From: Chloroflexota bacterium
GTDB taxonomy: Bacteria > Chloroflexota > Anaerolineae > Promineifilales > Promineifilaceae
Assembly: GCA_024275635.1 (NCBI GenBank)
Contig: JAJRYT010000242.1
Coordinates: forward strand, 1 to 37,354
DNA: 37,354 nt
Reading direction: 5' to 3'
Positions 31,226-37,354 of this stretch are shown here, piece by piece. Within the stretch, counting starts at the first letter, position 1. Each line of letters starts with the position of its first letter. A program made the position numbers and the translations under genes. A model generated the notes under the pieces. It did no database searches, was not told the DNA's origin, and worked only from the letters and a program-made list of their open reading frames with translations.

Positions 31226-33808
31226 TCAAGGGGCGACAACCACGCTGCCCAGAATGTAGCGGTCGCCGACAAGGCTGCCGTCGGCGGCGGCGATGTGCAG
31301 GCGGCGGCGGCCCACCATCTCATACAAACCCACCTCAATCAGGTAAGTTCCGGGGGACAGATCGGGCGGGATCTGCAGGCGGTACGGATCCAGCATTCGC
31401 TGGCCGGGCAGCCATTTAGGGAACCACAAATGCGTGGGCATCGCCCCGCCCAACGGCGTGTAGTCCAGGGCCACGATGGGCCGGTTGGCGGGATCGATCA
31501 GGTGAATTAAGATGGTGTAACTTTCCTCGGCATAATCGAGCGCCTGCCACTTTAAGGTTAAGTGAATAGTGTCGCCCGGTCGGGCGGCGATGGGGTCAGA
31601 CCAGGGCGCGCTGCGACGGCGGCCCAGGCCGTTCCCCCGCGCCGTCGCGCTCACCAACCCCACCCGCTGACGGAAGTTAGCCAGCAAATTGTCTGTGGCG
31701 ATGGGGTCGTCCAGACCGGTGACGGTCAGCTGCCCCAGGTTCAAATTGAGCGGGACGTCTTCGTCTGCGCTCAGGTTTTTCAAGTTCAACGTGACCGGGT
31801 AACGGCCGTCTGCCAAATCATGCGGCAGGGCAAAATCAAACCGCTCCACGATCACCTCGCCCGGCTGCCAGTTGGGGGTCGTCAGGTGGCTGTCGGTGGT
31901 GAAGGGGAAGGTCATCCCCCCCAGGCGCAGGACGGGGACGTAAAAGTCGGTTGTGCCGGTTGGCGTGCGCAGGGCCAGGGTGAGGGGGACGTAATCGCCG
32001 GCGGTGACGGCCGTCTCCTCCCAACCAAATCCCACCACCTCAACCACGTCCCCGGCGCTGACCGGCGTCAATGCCGGCGGGATGCTGGCGTCGCCCGGAT
32101 CAACCACCTGGTAAAAGGGGCCGGACGGCCGTAACCGGAACCCTGCGTCCACCACGTCGCGCCGGTAGTTGCTCAAATAAACGGGGCCGCCGGGCAAATA
32201 ATCAAACACAAATTCTACCCAGGGCTTAGCCGCTGAGACGAATTCCGGACGCACGTCGGCCGGATCGGGCCAGCGCTTCTCGACGAACTGCGCGTACCAG
32301 AGCGGCGTCATATGTTCCCAATCGTTGAGCAGCGCCGCGCCCGCGCCGCTGCCGGAGAATTGGTCAAAAACAGCATCAACGTAAACCACCCCCTCGTCAT
32401 AATCGCGCAAAGAAACCAGCGGCGCGTTGCGCACAATTTGCAAAACGGGGCCGAGGGCGAAAAAAACAAGAAGAATCAAACCGCAAAAACGCGAAGAAAT
32501 CCCCTGCTTTGCGCCCTTTGCATCTTTGCGGTTAAACATCTGCAACACCCCATACAACCCAATTCCTGCCAGCAGACCGACAATTAACACCGGCCCCAAA
32601 ATGTAGGCCATGATGTCCTGCGCCCTCAGGCTGATGACGAAAGCGTAAAAGCTGGCGAAGGTGAGCGCGTAAAGGGTGACGAGGCGGCGGAGGGAAGGGG
32701 CGAAGGGGTGAAGGGGTGAAGGGGTGAAGGGGATGAACGGCCAGATTATTCCCCAGATGGCGAGGAGGATGACGGGCAGACTGTATTGCAGGCGCAAAAT
32801 GCTCCCAAAGACGATGAGGCGATCTCCTTGCTCGGCCAGGCTGAAGTAGGGCAGGCTCTCGCTGAGTCCGCGCGCCAGAACGTGATCGAGGAAACCGTTC
32901 AGGGTGTTCATGCTGGTGGGGCCAAAGGGGACGTGGGGGCTGCGCAAGGGGTAATAGAGCCACACGCTCAATCCCAACAGGGCGAAGCCAGCCATTTTTA
33001 GCAGGGTGTGTGCGTTCCGTCGCAGGAGGCGAATGAGATTGGAGATTGGAGATTGGAGATTATTACGCCAATCGCCAATCGCCAATCGCCAATCTCTATC
33101 CCCAGTCTCCACGCTTTCCTGCCGCCGCCAAACGCTCAAAATGAACCATACATACGCCGGAAAGCCAAAAACAGTCAGCGGATGGTGTGTCACGCCCAGC
33201 CCGGCGGAGAAAGCGAAGAGGTGCAGGGGGGAGGGGGTGAAGGGGCAGCCTGTCTCCCCTTCACCCTTTCTCCCCTTTACCCCTTCTTCTCCAAGCGCCC
33301 ATTTGGTCAAAAAGTATAGATTCGCGGCCAAAAAGGTGGCGGTGATGATGTGTGGGTTGGCGTGGATGGCGTGCTGCCAGAAGTTGACGGCCGTCCCTAC
33401 CGTCAGCGCGGCAAAGAGGGCGATGATTGGAGATTGGAGATTGGAGATAGGAGACTGGAGACTGATTACTGTCTTCACCGTCCCATACACAAACAGCGTG
33501 GCTAACGTTGCTGAAGCCGCCGAGAGCAAGTGCATCCGCCAGGGAATGTCGCCGAAGGGGATGAGCGTTTGGAACAACTTACCCAGCAGGGTGATGAAAG
33601 CGTACCCCGGCGGGTGGGCGATGCCCAAGATGTTGGCGATGAAGGTGTACTCGGTTGGATCGCCCAATATCAGCAATTGGGCCAATGTAGCGATGTATAA
33701 AATGGGAATTATCATTAAAAAGAGACTAGAGACTAGAGATTGGAGACTCGGCGTCCAAGTCCCCAGTCCCCAGCCCCTAATCCCCAATCTCTCAAAGTAA
33801 CGTTTCAT
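31226..33808 (-). CDS. DUF2723-family multipass membrane protein with repeat-derived inserts
   Basis: About 860 residues from the ATG at 33808. The start of the family domain is visible in TYTF-type wording: GDPTEYTFIANILGIAHPPGYAFITLLGKLFQTLIPFGDIPWRMHLLSA (about 45-95, in pieces), matching DUF2723 (TMEM260-like, related to protein O-mannosyltransferases), and about ten hydrophobic helices follow up to residue ~475. The C-terminal ~380 residues form an exported beta-rich domain (TPVSAGDVVEVVGFGWEETAVTAGDYVPL). At least six blocks are encoded by short repeats (residues about 4-30, 112-128, 169-201, 229-259, 357-371, 422-452), none breaking the frame. The gene overlaps the GT4 gene by 17 bases. 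It probably transfers sugars from a lipid carrier to surface proteins. Confidence 0.85.
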   Translation of the reverse strand: MKRYFERLGIRGWGLGTWTPSLQSLVSSLFLMIIPILYIATLAQLLILGDPTEYTFIANILGIAHPPGYAFITLLGKLFQTLIPFGDIPWRMHLLSAASATLATLFVYGTVKTVISLQSPISNLQSPIIALFAALTVGTAVNFWQHAIHANPHIITATFLAANLYFLTKWALGEEGVKGRKGEGETGCPFTPSPLHLFAFSAGLGVTHHPLTVFGFPAYVWFILSVWRRQESVETGDRDWRLAIGDWRNNLQSPISNLIRLLRRNAHTLLKMAGFALLGLSVWLYYPLRSPHVPFGPTSMNTLNGFLDHVLARGLSESLPYFSLAEQGDRLIVFGSILRLQYSLPVILLAIWGIIWPFIPFTPSPLHPFAPSLRRLVTLYALTFASFYAFVISLRAQDIMAYILGPVLIVGLLAGIGLYGVLQMFNRKDAKGAKQGISSRFCGLILLVFFALGPVLQIVRNAPLVSLRDYDEGVVYVDAVFDQFSGSGAGAALLNDWEHMTPLWYAQFVEKRWPDPADVRPEFVSAAKPWVEFVFDYLPGGPVYLSNYRRDVVDAGFRLRPSGPFYQVVDPGDASIPPALTPVSAGDVVEVVGFGWEETAVTAGDYVPLTLALRTPTGTTDFYVPVLRLGGMTFPFTTDSHLTTPNWQPGEVIVERFDFALPHDLADGRYPVTLNLKNLSADEDVPLNLNLGQLTVTGLDDPIATDNLLANFRQRVGLVSATARGNGLGRRRSAPWSDPIAARPGDTIHLTLKWQALDYAEESYTILIHLIDPANRPIVALDYTPLGGAMPTHLWFPKWLPGQRMLDPYRLQIPPDLSPGTYLIEVGLYEMVGRRRLHIAAADGSLVGDRYILGSVVVAP

Positions 33809-34910
33809 AAACGGCCGTCGTCTCCCGCGCCGCGCGCTGCCAGCTAAATTGGGCCGCCTGTTCCAGACCAAGCTGGCGGCGGCGGCGGTATTCGTCTTGA
33901 TCGGTGAGGAGGCGGCGGATAACGGCCGTCATCTCGGCCACATTCTCCGGGTCAAAATAAGCCGCCGCTTCGCCGCCCGCTTCGGGGTGGCTGCTGGCGC
34001 GACTGGCTGCCACTGCCTGCCCGGAAGCCATATGCTCCAAAATGGGCAGGCCAAATCCTTCGTACAAACTCGGCTGGACGGCTAAATCGGCGGCGGCCAG
34101 GACGGCCGGTAAATCTTCATCGGGGACCCAGCCTAACGGCAGTACCGCTTCCCCTAACCCATCCGCTTCAATTTTGGCGAAAAAATCATCGTAGAGCCAA
34201 CCCCGTCCCCCGGCCAGAACCAGCTTGAGTTTGGGGAAGAGTCGGCGGAGCGCCTTGAGGGCATCGAGCAGGCGGCTGAGATTCTTGCGCGGCTCGATGG
34301 TGCTGAGATGGATGAGGAACTGCTCAGGAAGATCGTAAGTCTGCCTCACGTGGGCGATTCTGGCCGGGGGCGGTGGTTGAAAATGGGGAGCAGCGGCCTC
34401 ATACACAACGTGAATTTTAGCCGCGTCTACCCCGTAACACTTGACGATGTCCCGCTTACTGGCCTGCGAAACAGCGATGATGGCGTCGGCGCGGCGGCAA
34501 AAAAGGGGCATCGCCAGATTGAGGTACCAGTAATTGAGTTTTTTATGGTAGGCGGGAAACAGCTTGAAAATCAGGTCATGCACGGTCAAAACCGTCGGCA
34601 CGCCGCGCAGGGGCATGAGCAAATGCTCGGTGCTGTGGAACAGATCCGCGTCGGGGACGAGCCGATTGAAGGGGAGGCGCCCCATCTGCGCCAGCAGAAT
34701 TGCCATACGCCAGGGCTTGTAGCCCCAGGCCACGCTCCGTTGGGGGGTGGATGGCGGGAGTATGGAGGGGAAACGGCCGTCCTTTCCCCGATTATAAAAC
34801 AGCCCAAACCGCTCCGGCTGGGCCGCCAGCAGCGCCCGCGCCAGATCAACCGTGTACCGCCCCAGCCCGGCCCGGCTGTGGACGCCGGCAGAAATATCTA
34901 CGTAAATCAT
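33792..34910 (-). CDS. Glycosyltransferase family 4 protein
   Basis: About 372 residues from the ATG at 34910 (a TTG two codons earlier is possible). A GT-B enzyme that transfers a sugar from a nucleotide donor, acting on the cytoplasmic side of the membrane. The N-terminal domain begins IYVDISAGVHSRAGLGRYTVDLARAL, with HDLIFKLFP further on. The C-terminal donor domain has STIEPRKNLSRLLDAL (about 206-221), LVLAGGRGWLYDDFF, LGWVPDEDLPAVLAAADLAVQPSLYEGFGLPILEHMASG (about 262-300) with the EGFGLPILE (E-x7-E) motif. It resembles mannosyltransferases of the MtfB/WbaZ type; the sugar cannot be told. It lies between the epimerase and DUF2723 genes. Confidence 0.9.
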   Translation of the reverse strand: MIYVDISAGVHSRAGLGRYTVDLARALLAAQPERFGLFYNRGKDGRFPSILPPSTPQRSVAWGYKPWRMAILLAQMGRLPFNRLVPDADLFHSTEHLLMPLRGVPTVLTVHDLIFKLFPAYHKKLNYWYLNLAMPLFCRRADAIIAVSQASKRDIVKCYGVDAAKIHVVYEAAAPHFQPPPPARIAHVRQTYDLPEQFLIHLSTIEPRKNLSRLLDALKALRRLFPKLKLVLAGGRGWLYDDFFAKIEADGLGEAVLPLGWVPDEDLPAVLAAADLAVQPSLYEGFGLPILEHMASGQAVAASRASSHPEAGGEAAAYFDPENVAEMTAVIRRLLTDQDEYRRRRQLGLEQAAQFSWQRAARETTAVYETLL

Positions 34911-34981
34911 AGCCAATCAGCTTGTCACCGTTTCAGCTTATCAGCCAAAACTAACTGGCTGACAAACTGAAATACTGGCCG

Positions 34982-35929
34982 CTAAGAATGATTTTCCCAC
35001 CAATTCAGCGACCATTCGACCGCTTTGTGGATGCCGTCGCGCAGGGAGGTTTGCGGCGTGTAATCGAGCAGGGCGCGGGCTTTACCGACGTTGGCAACGT
35101 AATGGGTCACTTCGCCGATGCGGGCCGGTTCGATGGTCATATCCGGCTCCTTGCCCAGCGCTTCGCCGATGAACCCGGCCATCGCCACCAGGCTGTTGCC
35201 CTGCCCATAGGCCAGGTTGATGGTGTGATTGGCAATCTCGCCGCCGACCAGCTTTTCGATGGCGCTGGCGACGCCGCCGACGCAGTCATCAATGTAGGTG
35301 AAGTCCAGCACCTTGTCCTCGCCGTAGACGGTGATGGGCCGCCCGGCGTTGATTTCGCGGATGAAGTGGGGGATGACCCGCAACATGCGCTCGATGTCGT
35401 TGTCGTAACGGCCGTACACATTGCTAAACCGGAACACCAGGTAACGCAGTCCATAACATTGGGCATACGAGTAGATCAGCGCCTCGCCGGAGATTTTGCT
35501 GGCCGAGTACGGGCTTTCGGTGAAGGCAAAGTCGGCATACGATTCCTCGGTGATGTAGCGGTGAATGTCGCCGTACACCTCGCGCGAGCTGCTGAAGACG
35601 ATAGGCAGATTGTTCTGGCGGCAAAATTCCAGCACGTTAAAAGTCATGTTGATATTTTCCAGCGCCCGGTGGGGCTGCTGTACCAATTCATGCACCTTGG
35701 CGTGCGCCGCCAAATGAACGACTAAATCCAAATCGGGTGGATATTCCACGCCGATGCCGCCTTTATGCGTGCGGTAAGGCGCGCTTAAATCTTGCAGCAG
35801 CGTTTCGATGTCGCGGGTCCAGGTATTCGGCCGTTTGTCCACGCCAAAAACGTAATGGCCCCGTTCCTGCAAATATAGCCCTAAATTCGTGCCAATTTGT
35901 CCGCTTGAGCCGGTAATTAAAATGCGCAT
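34982..35929 (-). CDS. NAD-dependent nucleotide-sugar epimerase/dehydratase
   Basis: About 315 residues from the ATG at 35929, with GGAG nine bases upstream; the longer frame reaching 35998 is a leader. An extended SDR with ILITGSSGQIGTNLG (about 3-17, Gly-x2-Gly-x2-Gly), VHLAAHAKV (about 70-78), IVFSSSREVYG (about 107-117) and SPYSASKISGE (Tyr-x3-Lys, about 140-150). The FRFSNVYGRYDNDIERMLRVIPHFI segment is typical of UDP-glucose 4-epimerase-like and dTDP-glucose dehydratase-like enzymes. It makes a sugar donor for the surface polysaccharide enzymes on either side. Two small hairpins (35947-35965 and 35966-35986) lie just upstream. Confidence 0.88.
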   Translation of the reverse strand: MRILITGSSGQIGTNLGLYLQERGHYVFGVDKRPNTWTRDIETLLQDLSAPYRTHKGGIGVEYPPDLDLVVHLAAHAKVHELVQQPHRALENINMTFNVLEFCRQNNLPIVFSSSREVYGDIHRYITEESYADFAFTESPYSASKISGEALIYSYAQCYGLRYLVFRFSNVYGRYDNDIERMLRVIPHFIREINAGRPITVYGEDKVLDFTYIDDCVGGVASAIEKLVGGEIANHTINLAYGQGNSLVAMAGFIGEALGKEPDMTIEPARIGEVTHYVANVGKARALLDYTPQTSLRDGIHKAVEWSLNWWENHS

Positions 35930-35946
35930 AGGTCGCTCCTTCGTCA

Positions 35947-35986
35947 ATCGAATTGTTAATTCGATGCGCGATTTACCAAATCGCGC
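35947..35986. repeat. Two adjacent hairpins before the epimerase gene
   Basis: ATCGAATT-GTT-AATTCGAT (35947-35965) and GCGCGATTT with AAATCGCGC (35966-35986) are perfect 8- and 9-bp stems. The second is like the GGCGATTTT elements at 4497-4570, and is followed by CTACAG. It lies in the leader of the epimerase gene. Confidence 0.5.
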
Positions 35987-36078
35987 TACAGTTTTCATTC
36001 CTGGTGGTGCGCCGCAGCGCGTGAAATTCCCTCAGGTTAAAGACGGGGAATTGTAAAGCAGAGTGGCAAAGTGTCCAA

Positions 36079-36888
36079 TCACCTCTGCTCCCCTGCTCTC
36101 CTGCTCCCTTTCACAATAGCCAATACAAACTGGGGCAAAGCCAGCATCCGCCGCCAGCGCCACGGTTCTTTGATGAGGCGGTGCAACCACTCCATGCCCA
36201 GCTTTTGCACCCAACGCGGCGCGCGGATGGCTTTGCCAGTGACAAAATCGAGCGCGCCGCCGACGCCGATGGCCAGGCGCACGGTGGGCAGCGCCTCCCG
36301 GTTGCGGGCGATCCATTTGTCCTGCCAGGGCGCGCCGTAGGCGACGAAGAGCATGTCGGCACGGCCGTTATTGATGCGCTGGACGATGGCGTCGTTTTCG
36401 GCCGGATCGGGCGACCCGGCATAAGTTCCGGCAATGGTGAGGCTGGGGTGTTTTTCCTGGAAAATGGCGGCGGCTTGTTCGGCAATGCCGGGGGCCGCGC
36501 CGAGCAAATACAGCCGCCACCCTTCCTGGGCGCACAGGCCGGCCAGGTTGTAGACCAATTCGGAGCCGGGGACTCGTTCGGGTAACGGCCGTCCCCCCAC
36601 CCCCCGCGGGGACGCCCACCTTGACGCCCACACCAACCCAATCCCATCCGGTAGGCACAAATCCGCCTCGCGCAGCGCCCGGCGAAAATCGGCATCCGTC
36701 TGCGCCGCCATCACAAATTCCGGGTTCGTCGTGCAAATCTGGTGCAGGCGCGGCTCACGCATGAACTGCCGCGCCAACGCCAGCGTCTCAGCCATCGTGA
36801 CGGCATGGACGGGGGTGTTCAGGATGGTTAATGATTGAGGATTGATGATTGATGATGGGTTGTCGCTCATTCTTGAATCTTCAATCAT
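36079..36888 (-). CDS. WecG/TagA/CpsF-family glycosyltransferase
   Basis: A 269-residue GT26-family enzyme that adds N-acetylmannosaminyl or a related sugar to a lipid-linked acceptor. The family domain begins at TILNTPVHAVTMAETLALA (about 25-43). The conserved TTNPEFVMAAQTDADFRRALREADLCLPDGIGLVWAS block (about 56-92) follows, then LLGAAPGIAEQAA and VAYGAPWQDKWIARNREALP (about 198-217). The first 20 residues (SSIINPQSL) are encoded by ATGATTG-type short repeats, so the start is unclear: 36888 overlaps the upstream stop as TAATG, and 36870 is the alternative. It follows the saccharopine-dehydrogenase-like gene in the same direction. Confidence 0.88.
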   Translation of the reverse strand: MIEDSRMSDNPSSIINPQSLTILNTPVHAVTMAETLALARQFMREPRLHQICTTNPEFVMAAQTDADFRRALREADLCLPDGIGLVWASRWASPRGVGGRPLPERVPGSELVYNLAGLCAQEGWRLYLLGAAPGIAEQAAAIFQEKHPSLTIAGTYAGSPDPAENDAIVQRINNGRADMLFVAYGAPWQDKWIARNREALPTVRLAIGVGGALDFVTGKAIRAPRWVQKLGMEWLHRLIKEPWRWRRMLALPQFVLAIVKGSRRAGEQR

Positions 36889-37354
36889 TACTCTTCAATC
36901 TTCCGCGTAATCGTAATGCCGCGCCGCGCCAGTTCATCCAGCGCCAGGTCGGCGGGCACATCGGTGATGGGCGAGAGCAGGCCGCGCGCCGCAATGTCGC
37001 CGCGCCCCAACATTTGGGCGCCGATGCTGGCCGTGAAACCGACGGTGCGCTGCATGGAAAGCAGCCCCGTCTCCAGATCGCGGTAATCCACCATTTCGTA
37101 GACTACGCGGCGCGGTTGGCCGTTTTTCAAACCGTGTGCGTCCAGCCGGATCAGGGTTACATCACGCTCGCTGTCCCGGTATTGCAGTTGGGGTGTCAGC
37201 AAGTCGCGCATGAATTTGCGCGGCGAGACGGGAACGCCCTCGACCAGGATCGGTTCCGTGTCCAGAAAGCCTAAATCCACCAGCGGCTTCCAGAAAGCGG
37301 TGTGGCCGGGCCAACGGGCGCTGTAACGCCCCGCCTGGCGCACCGTGCCGGCAA
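36888..37354 (-). CDS. Saccharopine dehydrogenase family protein, C-terminal part (5' end outside window)
   Basis: About 155 residues of an open frame running off the right edge; the true start lies beyond the window. The segment RYSARWPGHTAFWKPLVDLGFLD matches the C-terminal domain of saccharopine-dehydrogenase-like NAD(P)-dependent enzymes (RYPGHxxxxxxLxxLG), and the following PRKFMRDLLTPQLQY, VVYEMVDY and MQRTVGFTASIGAQMLGRGDIAARGLLSPITDVPAD fit it. Substrate unknown: saccharopine, carboxynorspermidine or related amines are possible. The end (ITRKIEE) is encoded by the same ATTGAAGA short repeat that continues into the next gene, whose start overlaps this stop. Confidence 0.8.
   Translation of the reverse strand, partial: AGTVRQAGRYSARWPGHTAFWKPLVDLGFLDTEPILVEGVPVSPRKFMRDLLTPQLQYRDSERDVTLIRLDAHGLKNGQPRRVVYEMVDYRDLETGLLSMQRTVGFTASIGAQMLGRGDIAARGLLSPITDVPADLALDELARRGITITRKIEE

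Noticed and set aside
31019..31510. Plus-strand open frame with FRVPYSVVRIP repeats, and similar frames at 30685-31206
   Set aside because: Translation of the heptamer arrays in all frames stays open because a 7-base repeat cycles through frames; no gene signals.
33030..33120. Possible CRISPR-like array from regularly repeated GATTGG/CCAATC units
   Set aside because: Units are contiguous heptamers without spacers and lie in a coding frame; no cas genes are present.
33006..33800. Plus-strand open frame of 264 residues antisense to the DUF2723 gene
   Set aside because: Its length comes from the stop-free repeat inserts and high GC; no domain, and the minus-strand gene is well supported.

Overview
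The window looks like a chromosomal stretch of a Chloroflexota bacterium, probably Anaerolineae-like. That placement is inference from the exported proteins with Thr-Pro-Thr repeats, the frequent short-repeat insertions, the gene mix and the absence of any close enterobacterial or actinobacterial operon layout; no rRNA or marker phylogeny is available here. No phage, insertion sequence or CRISPR array was found. By manual scan, the palindrome ACGGCCGT occurs about 60 times in 37 kb, in genes and between them, on top of ordinary gene content. This is far above the roughly one copy expected by chance.

Positions 1-4.3 kb: the end of an acyl-CoA dehydrogenase gene, a methyltransferase, a DUF4190-like membrane protein, an ArsR regulator with a clear promoter and operator, a seven-helix-type membrane protein of unknown role, and the remains of a phosphoesterase gene. 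4.4-13.6 kb: metabolic housekeeping, with two convergent phosphofructokinase-family genes, an epimerase, leucyl aminopeptidase, a carboxylate-amine ligase, a hemolysin III/TrhA membrane protein and an amidohydrolase. 13.6-19.7 kb: a COG2521-like methyltransferase, a VapBC-type toxin-antitoxin pair with promoter and operator, a kinase-parA-parB operon, an FtsB/DivIC-like protein and a soluble PAS histidine kinase.

Positions 19.9-28.3 kb: two tandem CpaB-type pilus assembly proteins, a NUDIX/NrtR-type protein, an orphan ABC ATPase, a TetR regulator next to a quinone-oxidoreductase-like gene, and an M3 oligopeptidase. 28.4-31 kb: a three-gene tRNA operon (Phe, Gly, Cys) with strong promoter and terminator, a small exported Thr/Pro-repeat protein, a selenocysteine tRNA gene on the other strand, a frameshifted exported protein and a lipoprotein. 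31.2-37.35 kb: a minus-strand surface-polysaccharide set (DUF2723 membrane protein, GT4 glycosyltransferase, nucleotide-sugar epimerase, WecG/TagA-type glycosyltransferase), preceded by the end of a saccharopine-dehydrogenase-like gene.

The most unusual features are the iterated palindrome, the short heptamer-type repeats inserted in frame into coding genes (at least six blocks in the DUF2723 gene and one in the amidohydrolase), the selenocysteine tRNA, and a 115-bp imperfect palindrome with attC-like end boxes directly after the ABC ATPase stop codon.
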